Assembly: GCA_963844655.1 (NCBI GenBank)
Contig: CAWJPA010000004.1
Coordinates: 124,001 to 188,000, forward strand
Direction: 5' to 3'
Length of the DNA: 64,000 nucleotides
DNA from: JASHPR01 sp963844655
Lineage (GTDB): Bacteria > Actinomycetota > Actinomycetes > Streptosporangiales > Streptosporangiaceae
Under the pieces are notes generated by a model, which ran no database searches, was not told the DNA's origin, and saw nothing but the letters and a program-made list of their open reading frames with translations. Shown piece by piece: positions 17,339 through 25,843 of this stretch; position 1 is the first letter of the stretch; each line of letters opens with the position of its first letter. The position numbers were made by a program, and so were the translations under genes.

Positions 17339-17857
17339 TCAGCCCAGCAGGTGCTCCCCCTCGAACACGCCGAGCTGCTCGCGGTAGAGCTCGAGCCCGA
17401 TCCCGTTCGGGTCCCGGAAGTACATGCTGTCGTCCGCGCCCCGGTCCGGGCCGAGGTAGTCCACCCCCGCCTGGTCCAGCTTCTTCTTCGCGGCCTCGAA
17501 CTGGTCCGAGGAGATCGAGATGGCCAGGTGCTGCACCCCGCCGATGGTCTCCATGAACGCCGGGTGATCGTGCCCGGGGAAGTCGAAGAACCCGAGCAGG
17601 TTGCGGTTCCCGATGTCGAAGAAGAAGTGGTTCGAGCCCGCGTAGTCCCGGTTCTCCACGAGCTCGACCAGCGGGAAGCCGAGGAACTCCTGGTAGAACT
17701 TGATCGTCTCCTCGGTGTCCTTGCAGATCAGGGCGAGGTGATGCACACCCTGAACCGTCGTCGGCGGCCGGTCACCGACCGGATGCAGGTAACGCTTGCG
17801 CAGCTCTTCCCGGCGGGCCCGGACTCGCTCAAGCTCGGCACCTTCTGGCTGTGGCAT
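17339..17857 (-). CDS. VOC-superfamily (glyoxalase/dioxygenase-like) protein
   Basis: A 172-aa protein with one vicinal-oxygen-chelate domain pair. It shows GVHHLALICKDTEETIKFYQEFLGFPLVE, written here only to its first elements (GVHHLALICKD), with metal-ligand type His in VHHLA and VQHLAIS and a Glu in IGLELY. The start at 17857 (MPQPEG) has AGGGAGG upstream. Substrate unknown; it could be an extradiol dioxygenase-like or glyoxalase-like enzyme. Confidence 0.82.
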   Translation of the reverse strand: MPQPEGAELERVRARREELRKRYLHPVGDRPPTTVQGVHHLALICKDTEETIKFYQEFLGFPLVELVENRDYAGSNHFFFDIGNRNLLGFFDFPGHDHPAFMETIGGVQHLAISISSDQFEAAKKKLDQAGVDYLGPDRGADDSMYFRDPNGIGLELYREQLGVFEGEHLLG

Positions 17858-17970
17858 GGCCTGCCTCCCTGACGTTGCTCGGCACGTCCATTGTTCAACG
17901 CCAGCGTTGCGCCTGCCAGGCCGGGTCCGGGCCGGCCGGGGCTGGGGCGATCGGGTCCGGGGCGGCCAGG

Positions 17971-18501
17971 TCAGCGCGCGGGCAGGCCCAGGTTGTCCGG
18001 GCTGAGCCCGCGATGCCGGAACGCCCAGCCGCGGAGCCCGTGGCCCACCTGGGCCAGCTCCGGCGGCGGCACCGCGAGCACCAGGCACCTTGCGTGCGCC
18101 AGGCAGTAGCGGCTGACCCCGCAGGACACGGCGCGGGCCAGCGGCCCGCGGCGGCCGGCCCCGATGACCAGGATGTCGTCGGTCTCGCGCGCCGCGTTGA
18201 CGAGCACGCGTCCCGGCTCGCCGCGCAGGACCTGGGACTGGGCGGCCACGTCAGCGGGAACGCCGCCGAACGCGAGGTCGAGGGCGCGCCAGAGGCGCTG
18301 CCAGGCGGCATCGTTCCAGAATTGACGCAGGTAAAGCGATGGGTGGCTGCGATCGGCGAGGTCACCGCCTGGGGGCGTCCACGCGTGTATGGGGATCAGG
18401 GCCGCGTGATAGTCGCGGGCGAGATCGGCTGCATGGCGGAGCGCCTGGAGGCTGCCCGGTGACTCGCTGACGCCGACAAGGATCCGACGTACGGCGGACA
18501 C
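17971..18501 (-). CDS. Universal stress protein (UspA family)
   Basis: A 176-aa single-domain UspA protein: RRILVGVSESPGSLQAL opening, middle DDILVIGAGRRG, and end ARCLVLAVPP. The ATP-binding glycine motif is present in a shortened form (GAGRRGPLARAVSCGVS). The GTG start has GGAAGGAG upstream. A second member of this family lies at 34187-34774. Confidence 0.88.
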   Translation of the reverse strand: MSAVRRILVGVSESPGSLQALRHAADLARDYHAALIPIHAWTPPGGDLADRSHPSLYLRQFWNDAAWQRLWRALDLAFGGVPADVAAQSQVLRGEPGRVLVNAARETDDILVIGAGRRGPLARAVSCGVSRYCLAHARCLVLAVPPPELAQVGHGLRGWAFRHRGLSPDNLGLPAR

Positions 18502-18662
18502 GGTAAGGCTCCTTCCAGAAAGGGATTCTTACGCCACCAGTAAACCCCCGTACGCCGGCGGTGACGACCAGAAAGCGTGCCCAGGGCCGTTTCATAACGA
18601 GATCCTCATGCGCCGTCATCCGCCTGCCGCCCGCCCGCCGTAAACATGCGTGCTCCTCCGAG

Positions 18663-18692
18663 TTGACAGTGACTTTCAAAAACTTGTAGCAT
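18663..18692 (+). promoter_or_regulatory. Promoter of the MFS-TetR operon
   Basis: TTGACA at 18663-18668 and TAGCAT at 18687-18692 are separated by 18 bp. The start site would be near 18699-18701, only a few bases before an ATG at 18702, so a leaderless form is possible. Confidence 0.6.
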
Positions 18693-18704
18693 CTGTTTCA
18701 GATG
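18690..18704. promoter_or_regulatory. Perfect 6-3-6 inverted repeat over the MFS promoter, likely TetR operator
   Basis: CATCTG-TTT-CAGATG is a perfect inverted repeat overlapping the -10 element and the expected start site. Outer GTAG (18686-18689) and CTAC (18707-18710) add a second, slightly offset pair. The TetR gene at the end of the operon is the obvious candidate to bind it. Confidence 0.65.
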
Positions 18705-18728
18705 AACTACCGAAAGAGGGCGGATGTC

Positions 18729-20342
18729 ATGAGCGCCAAGGTCGTGAGCAGCAGCACCGCCAGCGGCGGGGCCAGGAGCAATACCGAGCGGCGCCGGTGG
18801 TGGGCCCTGGGTGCCCTCGCGCTGAGCGTCCTGGTCGTGGGCCTCGACCTCACCGTGCTGAACCTGGCCCTGCCCACGCTCGGGGTCGAGCTGCACGCGT
18901 CAACCAGCGACCTGCAGTGGTTCGTCGACTCCTACAGCCTGGTGCTGGCCGCGGCGCTGCTGCCCGCGGGCCTGCTCGGGGACCGGTTCGGCCGCAAGAA
19001 AATGCTGACCGGGGCGCTGGTCGTGTTCGGTCTGGCGTCGCTGGCCTGCGCCTACTCCCAGTCGTCGGGCCAGCTTGTGGCGGCCAGGGCCGTCCTCGGC
19101 CTGGGCGCCGCGGTGATCCTGCCGCTGTCGATCGCGGTGATCCCGGTGCTGTTCACCCCGCAGGAGCGGCAGAAGGCGATCGCGGTCGTGATGGGCGCTG
19201 TGTTCATTGGCTACCCGGTCGGCCCGCTGCTGGGCGGCTGGCTGCTGGACAACTTCTGGTGGGGGTCGGTGTTCCTGATCAACGTCCCGGTCATCGTGCT
19301 GGCGCTGATCGCGGTGACCCTGCTGATGCCGGAGTCCCGCAGCGAGCAGCGGCCCCGGCTGGACCTGGTGGGCGTGGCGATCTCGAGCCTGGGCCTGATC
19401 AGCCTCACCTACGGCGTCATCAAGGCCGGCCAGGACGGCTGGAGCGATGGGGTCGCACTGGCCACGATCGCGGCGGGGGCCGTGGCCCTGGCGGCCTTCG
19501 TGCTGTGGGAGCGGCGGGTGTCGCGGCGGCCGGACGGCCAGCCCCTGGTCCAGCTGTCCCTGTTCCAGTCGGCGGGCTTCACCTGGGGCACGATCCTGTC
19601 CACGCTGGTGTCCTTCGCCCTGTTCGGGATCTTGTTCGCGATGCCGCTCTACTTCCGGGACGTCCGCGGGCTCGACTCCTTCGGCGCCGGGGTCCGGCTG
19701 CTGCCGATCATCGGCGGGATGGTCGTGGGCATGATCGCCGGGACCAGGCTGCAGGGCGGGAAGAAGCAGCCCCTGGTGAGCACCAGGGCGCTGGTGACCG
19801 GCGGGTTCATCATGATGGCCGGCGCCCTGGCCGCCGGGGCCTTCACCAGCACCAGCAGCGGCACCGGTTACGGCGCGACCTGGTTCGCCCTGGCCGGGCT
19901 CGGGCTCGGCCTGGCCATGCCCGCGGCCATGAACGCGGCCCTGGGCGCGCTTTCGGCCGAGCGCAGCGGCGCGGGATCGGCCCTGATCACGGCGTTCCGG
20001 CAGGTCGGGGCCACGATGGGGGCCGCGCTCCTGGGGACCGTGCTCAGCTCGGCCTACCAGGCCCGGCTCGGCCTCGCCGGGCTGCCCTCGGCCGCCGCGG
20101 ATGCGGTGCGCTCCGGGGTGTCCGGCGGCGTCGAGGTGGCGCACAGCCTGGGCTCGGCGTCCCTCCTGCACACGGTGGACGTGGCCTTCGTGCACGGCAT
20201 GGACGTCATGCTGTGGTGCTGCGCGGGCATCGCGCTGGCCGCCGCCCTGCTGGCGCTGGCCTTCCTGCCCCGCCAGACGGCGCCGCAGCCCCCCGCGGCC
20301 GGTGAGCCCACTGCCGTTCCTGAGCCCGCGAGGGCAGAATGA
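18729..20342 (+). CDS. MFS drug exporter, DHA2 (14-helix) family
   Basis: A 537-aa exporter of the EmrB/QacA type. It has the family motifs LDLTVLNLALPTL (motif D1-like), GDRFGRKKM (motif A) and a GxxxGPxxGG-type motif C seen in GYPVGPLLGG, with about 14 hydrophobic helices. I chose the ATG at 18729 because GAGGG lies 8 nt upstream; the ATG at 18702 sits inside the operator and would be leaderless. It is followed by an overlapping TetR gene, the usual exporter-repressor arrangement. Substrate unknown. Confidence 0.9.
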   Translation: MSAKVVSSSTASGGARSNTERRRWWALGALALSVLVVGLDLTVLNLALPTLGVELHASTSDLQWFVDSYSLVLAAALLPAGLLGDRFGRKKMLTGALVVFGLASLACAYSQSSGQLVAARAVLGLGAAVILPLSIAVIPVLFTPQERQKAIAVVMGAVFIGYPVGPLLGGWLLDNFWWGSVFLINVPVIVLALIAVTLLMPESRSEQRPRLDLVGVAISSLGLISLTYGVIKAGQDGWSDGVALATIAAGAVALAAFVLWERRVSRRPDGQPLVQLSLFQSAGFTWGTILSTLVSFALFGILFAMPLYFRDVRGLDSFGAGVRLLPIIGGMVVGMIAGTRLQGGKKQPLVSTRALVTGGFIMMAGALAAGAFTSTSSGTGYGATWFALAGLGLGLAMPAAMNAALGALSAERSGAGSALITAFRQVGATMGAALLGTVLSSAYQARLGLAGLPSAAADAVRSGVSGGVEVAHSLGSASLLHTVDVAFVHGMDVMLWCCAGIALAAALLALAFLPRQTAPQPPAAGEPTAVPEPARAE

Positions 20343-20953
20343 CCTCCATGAGCGAGGCACCGGCCACGGACAGACCCGCCGGGCTGCGAGAACGGAAGAA
20401 GGCCAGGACGCGTGCTGCCATCCGGGAGCACGCGCTCCGGCTTTTCCGGGAGCAGGGCTACCACGCCACGACCGTCGAGCAGATCGCCGAGGCGGCCGAG
20501 GTATCGCCGAGCACGTTCTTCCGCTACTTCCCCACCAAGGAGGACGTCGTCCTGCAGGACGACTTCGACATCCTCGGCATGGAGTCCTTCCAGGCCCAGC
20601 CCGCCGAGATGAGCCCGGTCGCCGCGTTCCGCGCCGCCACCGCGCAGATGCTGTCCACGCTCACGCCCGAGGAAGTCGACCGGTTCCGGGAGACGACCGC
20701 GCTGACCATGACCGTCCCCGAGGTGCGGGCCCGGGCGCTGGACGAGTTCGCCAGGACGATCGAGCAGATCGCGGCGGCGGTCGCGCTGCGCACCGGGCGC
20801 TCCCCCGACGACTTCGCGGTCCGCAACCTGGCCGGGGCGGTGGTCGGCGTCATCATGTCGGCCACGATGCCGTGGGAGGACATGCCGACGGCGGACATGT
20901 TCGAGCGGATCGACACGGCTCTGGCCAACCTGGAGGCAGGCTTCCCGCTCTAG
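20339..20953 (+). CDS. TetR-family transcriptional regulator
   Basis: A 204-aa regulator with a typical N-terminal HTH (ATTVEQIAEAAEVSPSTFFRYF). The ligand-binding domain contains a TetR_C-like segment. The ATG overlaps the exporter stop (ATGA), so it is co-transcribed with the exporter and probably represses it through the inverted repeat at 18690-18704. Confidence 0.92.
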   Translation: MTSMSEAPATDRPAGLRERKKARTRAAIREHALRLFREQGYHATTVEQIAEAAEVSPSTFFRYFPTKEDVVLQDDFDILGMESFQAQPAEMSPVAAFRAATAQMLSTLTPEEVDRFRETTALTMTVPEVRARALDEFARTIEQIAAAVALRTGRSPDDFAVRNLAGAVVGVIMSATMPWEDMPTADMFERIDTALANLEAGFPL

Positions 20954-21007
20954 CCCGTGTTCTCAGAGCACCCGGAAAGAAAAGTCGTCCAGACAGTTCT
21001 CACGCTC

Positions 21008-21036
21008 TTGACAAAAAGAATTGTCGGTGACACGGT
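21008..21036 (+). promoter_or_regulatory. Promoter with embedded inverted repeat before the ArsR-like gene
   Basis: TTGACA (21008-21013) is 17 bp from CACGGT (21031-21036), and the ATG at 21043 follows after 6 bases, so the transcript would be leaderless. GACAA (21010-21014) and TTGTC (21021-21025) form an inverted repeat overlapping the -35 box, a suitable site for autorepression. Confidence 0.55.
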
Positions 21037-21042
21037 TGCGGC

Positions 21043-21651
21043 ATGCACGATGTCGCAGTGATCGAGGATGCCGCAGCCGCGGAGGTCTCGCTCGATCCGA
21101 TCCGGGCCCGGATGCTCGCGGAGCTGGCCGAGCCTCACACCGCGACCACACTCGCGGCGCGGCTTGGGCTTGCCCGGCAGAAGGTCAACTACCACGTCAA
21201 GACCCTTGAGCAGCACGGTCTGGTGGAGTTGGTCGAGGAGCGCCGCAAGGGCAACATGACCGAGCGGGTCGTGCGGGCTTCCGCCGCGGCCTACGTGATC
21301 TCGCCGGCCGCGCTCGCCCCGGTCGCGCCCGATCCGGCCCGGTCGCCCGATCGGCTGTCCGCGCGCTGGTTGCTCGCGCTCGCCGCGCGGCTGGTCCGGG
21401 AAACGGGCGCGCTCATCAACGGGGCGGCGCGGGCCAACAAGCCGCTCGCCACGTTCGGGCTCGATGCCGAAGTGCGGTTCGCCAAGCCCGCTGATCGCGC
21501 CGCGTTCGTGGGTGAGCTCGCGGACGCACTCACCGGAATTATCAGCAAATACCAGACCGAAACTGGTCGGCCGCACCGCCTTATCGTCGCGGTGCACCCG
21601 AGCATCACCGAAGACGCCGACCCGCCAGCAGAGGAGGAGCAGCAGTCATGA
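21043..21651 (+). CDS. ArsR-like winged-helix regulator
   Basis: A 202-aa protein whose first 80 residues form an ArsR/HTH_20-type winged helix (LAEPHTATTLAARLGLAR, then KVNYHVKTLEQHGLVEL). The C-terminal half is longer than in classical ArsR proteins and has no visible metal-binding Cys cluster. It overlaps the SRPBCC gene by ATGA; such pairs are common in actinobacteria, with the regulator controlling the SRPBCC gene. Confidence 0.85.
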   Translation: MHDVAVIEDAAAAEVSLDPIRARMLAELAEPHTATTLAARLGLARQKVNYHVKTLEQHGLVELVEERRKGNMTERVVRASAAAYVISPAALAPVAPDPARSPDRLSARWLLALAARLVRETGALINGAARANKPLATFGLDAEVRFAKPADRAAFVGELADALTGIISKYQTETGRPHRLIVAVHPSITEDADPPAEEEQQS

Positions 21652-22382
21652 CGCATCCATTCGAGGTACGCGACGAGATCACCGTCGACGCCACGCCGGA
21701 CGAGGTGTGGGAGGCGATCGCGTCGGGGCCGGGAGTCGACTCCTGGCTTATGGGGCGCACCGAAATCGACAGCGCCAGCAAGACCAGCACGTTCAGCATG
21801 TTCGGCGAGGTGTCCAGCTCCAGCATCACGGTCTGGGAACCCGGTCACCGCTACGCGACGCAGGAGGACAAGAACCCGGACGGCACGTTCATGGCCTTCG
21901 AGTGGCTCATCGAGTCGCGCGGCGGCGGCGGCGCGGTGGTGCGCGTCGTGCACAGTGGCCTGCTCGGCGAGAACTGGGAGGCCGAATACAACGGCCTGTC
22001 CGCCGGCGACCACGCCTACATGACGAAACTCGCCATCTACCTGAAGCACTTCGCACCGCGCACCGCGAAGGGCTCGCTGTTCCTGCCGGGGCCGGTCACC
22101 AAGGACTCGTGGGCGGCCATGACGGCGGCGGTCGGCGTCAGCGCGGACACGGCGGACGGTCAGCCGGCGCGGCTCAGCGTGCCCGGGATCGAGCCGGCCG
22201 ACGGCACCGTGGAGTTCGTGGGCTCGCCGAGCTTCGTGGGCATGCGCACCGGCGACGCGATGTACATGCTGATCCACGGCTACAACGACATGGTCTTCGC
22301 GACCGCGCACTACTTCGACGACCGCGACCCGTCGGCCGAGACCGAGGCGTGGCAGAACTGGCTCGCCGGCCTCGCGGCCTGA
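21648..22382 (+). CDS. SRPBCC-domain protein (AHSA1-like)
   Basis: A 244-aa protein with an AHSA1/START-like fold: EITVDATPDEVWEAIASG opening, FEWLIESRGGGGAVVRVVHSG strands (shown in part), and a C-terminal second segment beyond the usual 150 residues. It probably binds a hydrophobic ligand; no enzyme function can be assigned. It is coupled to the upstream ArsR-like gene. Confidence 0.85.
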   Translation: MTHPFEVRDEITVDATPDEVWEAIASGPGVDSWLMGRTEIDSASKTSTFSMFGEVSSSSITVWEPGHRYATQEDKNPDGTFMAFEWLIESRGGGGAVVRVVHSGLLGENWEAEYNGLSAGDHAYMTKLAIYLKHFAPRTAKGSLFLPGPVTKDSWAAMTAAVGVSADTADGQPARLSVPGIEPADGTVEFVGSPSFVGMRTGDAMYMLIHGYNDMVFATAHYFDDRDPSAETEAWQNWLAGLAA

Positions 22383-22468
22383 TCAACGCACACGGCCGGG
22401 AATGTTGCACGTTCAATCACTGTTGTTTCCCCCTAACAGGACGTGACCTCGCGGAGGAGGACGACGCC

Positions 22469-23446
22469 ATGCCAGCGGTTACGGTCGACGACATTCTGGT
22501 TCTGCCGAGGATCTCCGAGCCAGATCCGGCGATCGCGCTGGACCGGCCGGTGCTCGCGGTGACCACCGCGCCGTCCGGTTACGAGGGTGAGGGGTTCCCG
22601 GTCCGCCGCGCGTTCGCCGGCGTTGACCTGCGGGCCCTCGACCCGTTCATCCACATGGATCAGATGGGCGAGGTGGACTACGCCCCGGGCGAGCCGAAGG
22701 GCACGGCCTGGCACCCGCACCGCGGCTTCGAGACCGTGACCTACATGATCGACGGCACGTTCCGCCACCAGGACTCCACCGGCGGCGGCGGGCTGATCAC
22801 CAACGGGGACACGCAGTGGATGACCGCGGGCGGCGGCCTGCTGCATATCGAGGAGCCGCCGGAGGACCTCGTCATGAGCGGCGGGCTGTTCCACGGCTTC
22901 CAGCTCTGGGTCAACCTGCCGTCGCACCTCAAGATGACGCCCCCTCGCTACCAGGACATCCGGGCCGGGCAGGTTTCGCTGCTCAGCTCGGCAGACGGCG
23001 GCGCCCTGGTCCGGGTGATCGCGGGCGAGGTGGGCGGCCATCACGGCCCCGGGGTCACCCACACACCGATCACGCTGCTGCACGCCACCCTCGAGCCCGG
23101 CGCTCAGCTGCGGCTGCCGTGGCGCAGCGACTTCAACGCGCTCGGCTACGTGCTGGCCGGATCGGGCACGGTCGGGACCACCGGGCGGCCGGTGCGCACC
23201 GGCCAGCTCACGGTGTTCGGCGCGGGTGACGTGATCACCATCGCGGCGAGCACCACCGACGACGGCCCCAGCCACGGCCTGGACGTCCTGGTCCTCGGCG
23301 GCGAGCCGATCAGGGAGCCGGTCGCCGCGTACGGCCCGTTCGTGATGAACACCAGGGACGAGCTGGTCCAGGCGTTCGAGGACTTCCAGGCGGGCAGGCT
23401 CGGCACGATCCCCGCCGAGCCGCACCCGGGCCACGACGTCCTGTAG
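22469..23446 (+). CDS. Pirin family protein
   Basis: A 325-aa bicupin. The N-terminal pirin domain has the metal motif HPHRGFETVTYMIDG and later GGLLHIEEPP; the C-terminal cupin follows from about residue 190. Pirins are iron proteins, some with quercetinase activity. The ATG at 22469 has GGAGGAGG about 8 nt upstream. It stands alone between the SRPBCC gene and an aldo/keto reductase. Confidence 0.92.
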   Translation: MPAVTVDDILVLPRISEPDPAIALDRPVLAVTTAPSGYEGEGFPVRRAFAGVDLRALDPFIHMDQMGEVDYAPGEPKGTAWHPHRGFETVTYMIDGTFRHQDSTGGGGLITNGDTQWMTAGGGLLHIEEPPEDLVMSGGLFHGFQLWVNLPSHLKMTPPRYQDIRAGQVSLLSSADGGALVRVIAGEVGGHHGPGVTHTPITLLHATLEPGAQLRLPWRSDFNALGYVLAGSGTVGTTGRPVRTGQLTVFGAGDVITIAASTTDDGPSHGLDVLVLGGEPIREPVAAYGPFVMNTRDELVQAFEDFQAGRLGTIPAEPHPGHDVL

Positions 23447-23484
23447 GCCGCCGCCGCGGTTCGCCGCAATGAGAGACTCGCGGC

Positions 23485-24513
23485 ATGACCTATATCGCCG
23501 CCGCCGACCGTTACCAGACGATTCCGTACCGCCGCTGCGGCCGCAGCGGGATCCTGCTCCCCGGGGTGTCGCTCGGGCTCTGGCAGAACTTCGGGCACGA
23601 CCGGCCGCTCGACACGCAGCGGGAGATCCTGCGGCGCGCCTTTGATCTGGGCGTCACGCACTTTGACCTGGCCAACAACTACGGTCCCCCGTATGGCTCG
23701 GCCGAGATCAACTTCGGCCGCATCATGCGCGAGGACCTGCATCCCTACCGGGACGAGCTGATCATCTCGACGAAGGCCGGCTGGGACATGTGGCCCGGGC
23801 CCTACGGCGACCATGGCTCGCGCAAGTACCTGCTGGCCAGCCTGGACCAGTCGCTGACCCGGATGGGCCTGGACTACGTCGACATCTTCTACAGCCACCG
23901 GGCCGACCCGGACACCCCGCTCGAGGAGACCATGGGTGCCCTCGACACCGCGGTCAGGTCGGGCCGGGCGCTGTATGCCGGCATCTCGTCGTACTCCGCG
24001 GAGCGGACCGCCGAGGCGGCGGAGCTCATGCGCCGGATGGGCACGCCGCTGCTCATCCACCAGCCGTCGTACTCGATGCTGAACCGCTGGATCGAGGGCG
24101 GCCTGCTCGACGTCCTGGGCCGCGAGGGCATCGGCTGCATCGCGTTCACGCCGCTGGCCCAGGGCGTGCTCACCGGGAAGTACCTGAACGGGATCCCGGA
24201 AGGCTCCCGGGCCACCCAGCCGGGCGGCACGCTCGACCGCGATGAGCTCACCGAGCAGACCCTGGCCCACGTCCGTTCGCTGAACAAGATCGCCAGTGCC
24301 CGCGGGCAGTCACTGGCCCAGCTCGCGCTGGCCTGGGCGCTGCGGGACGAGCGGGTCACTTCGGTGCTCATCGGCGCGAGCAGCGTGGTCCAGCTCGAGG
24401 AGAACCTCGGCGCGCTGGGCAACACCACGTTCAGCGACGAGGAACTGGCCGCGATCGACCGCGATGCCGTGGAGGCGGGCGTCAACCTCTGGGCCGAATC
24501 CAGCGCCGAGTAG
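23485..24513 (+). CDS. Aldo/keto reductase (YghZ-like)
   Basis: A 342-aa NADPH-dependent aldo/keto reductase. The catalytic tetrad is visible: Asp in THFDLANNYG, Tyr in the same loop, Lys in IISTKAGWDMW and His in FYSHRADPDTP. The closest well-known type is the L-glyceraldehyde-3-phosphate/methylglyoxal reductase group (LRRAFDLGVTHFDLANN-like start, GIGCIAFTPLAQGVLTGKY). A flavin oxidase gene follows after 28 bp. Confidence 0.92.
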   Translation: MTYIAAADRYQTIPYRRCGRSGILLPGVSLGLWQNFGHDRPLDTQREILRRAFDLGVTHFDLANNYGPPYGSAEINFGRIMREDLHPYRDELIISTKAGWDMWPGPYGDHGSRKYLLASLDQSLTRMGLDYVDIFYSHRADPDTPLEETMGALDTAVRSGRALYAGISSYSAERTAEAAELMRRMGTPLLIHQPSYSMLNRWIEGGLLDVLGREGIGCIAFTPLAQGVLTGKYLNGIPEGSRATQPGGTLDRDELTEQTLAHVRSLNKIASARGQSLAQLALAWALRDERVTSVLIGASSVVQLEENLGALGNTTFSDEELAAIDRDAVEAGVNLWAESSAE

Positions 24514-24541
24514 GCCAGCGGCCCGGGAGGCAGGAGCCGAC

Positions 24542-25843
24542 GTGCGGGTTGTGGTGGTGGGGGCCGGGTTCGCCGGCCTGATGGCGGCGGACCGGGTGGC
24601 CCGGGCCGGGCACGAGGTGGTGGTGCTCGAGGCGCGGGACCGGGTCGGCGGCCGCGTCTGGTCCCAGGAGCTGACGCCCGGCGACCCGCGCACCGTGGTC
24701 GAGCGGGGCGGCGAGTTCGTGCTGGACGGCTACGAGGTGATGCGGTCGGTGCTGGCCGAGCTCGGCCTGGAGCTCGCGGACACGGGGATGTCCTACTACG
24801 AGCGGGAGCCGCGAGGCGGAGCGGCGACCACGCTCCAGGACGTGGCCCGGTGCGCGGCCGCCGTGGCCAGCGCCTCGGCCTCGGCCGGACCCGGAGCCTC
24901 GCTGGCCGAGGTGGTCTCGGGCTGGGACGGGCCCGCGGCGGCGCTGGCCGCGTACCTGTCCCGCGTGGAAATCACCGACGGCGTGACCGCCGATGTTCTC
25001 GCCGCCGCGGCGGTCAGCACCATCACCACCGGTTTCACCCGGCGGCCGTCCTGGCGGGTGGCCGGGGGCAACCAGCAGCTGGCCGATGGCCTGGCCGCCC
25101 GCCTCGGGCCCTCGGTCCGCCTGCGCAGCCCGGCCCGGGCGGTCGAGCACGATCACGAGGGGGTGCGGGTGCTCACCGGCACCGGCCCCGTGGTTGGCGG
25201 CGAGGTGGTTGGCGGCGAGGTGACTGGCGATGGGGAGGCCGGGGGTGCAGTGACCGGGGACGCGGTGATCGTCGCGGTGCCGATGGCCGTGCTGCGGGAG
25301 CTGCCGTTCTCGCCGCCGGTGCCTGACCGCCTCCGGCAGGCCTGGCGGAGGGCGGGGCTGGCGCACAACGCCAAGTTGCACGTGCCGCTGCGGCACCCGG
25401 CCGCGGCTTCCGCGGTGCAGAGCGTGCCGGACCGCTACTGGACCTGGACCGCGACCGACGGGTCCGGCCAGGTCCAGCCGGTCCTGCACGCGTTCGGCGG
25501 CACCGAGACCGGGCTGGCCGCCCTGGCCGTGGCCGATGGCCCGGCCCGGTGGGCGTCCCTGGCGGCGGCGCTGCGCACCGAGCTGTCCCTGGACACCGGC
25601 CGGGCCCTGGTCACCACCTGGAACGACGATCTCTGGGCCGGTGAGTCCTACACCGCGCTCACCCTCGACGCGGCCGATGGCGACGGCCGGCTCATCGCCG
25701 CGTCCCTGGGCCGGGTGCACTTCGCCGGCGAGCACACCGCCGGGGCCTGGGCCGGCCTGATGGAAGGCGCGCTGCGCTCAGGCGCCCGCGCCGCCGACGA
25801 GGTGCTGGCCCGTCAGGCGGCCAGACCCGGGAGCCCGTCGTAG
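24542..25843 (+). CDS. FAD-dependent amine oxidase family protein
   Basis: A 433-aa flavoprotein of the monoamine oxidase/NAD(P)-binding Rossmann family. It begins with the dinucleotide motif VVVVGAGFAGLMAA and EARDRVGGRVW, and ends with the FAD-contacting GRVHFAGEHTAGAWAGLMEGA. The GTG at 24542 has GGGAGGCAGGAG upstream. Substrate is unknown. It overlaps the convergent serine hydrolase gene by 31 bp at the 3' end. Confidence 0.9.
   Translation: MRVVVVGAGFAGLMAADRVARAGHEVVVLEARDRVGGRVWSQELTPGDPRTVVERGGEFVLDGYEVMRSVLAELGLELADTGMSYYEREPRGGAATTLQDVARCAAAVASASASAGPGASLAEVVSGWDGPAAALAAYLSRVEITDGVTADVLAAAAVSTITTGFTRRPSWRVAGGNQQLADGLAARLGPSVRLRSPARAVEHDHEGVRVLTGTGPVVGGEVVGGEVTGDGEAGGAVTGDAVIVAVPMAVLRELPFSPPVPDRLRQAWRRAGLAHNAKLHVPLRHPAAASAVQSVPDRYWTWTATDGSGQVQPVLHAFGGTETGLAALAVADGPARWASLAAALRTELSLDTGRALVTTWNDDLWAGESYTALTLDAADGDGRLIAASLGRVHFAGEHTAGAWAGLMEGALRSGARAADEVLARQAARPGSPS

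Noticed and set aside
18650..20305. 551-codon plus-strand frame overlapping the MFS gene
   Set aside because: It is a second frame of the exporter; only the frame used for the exporter shows membrane helices and MFS motifs.
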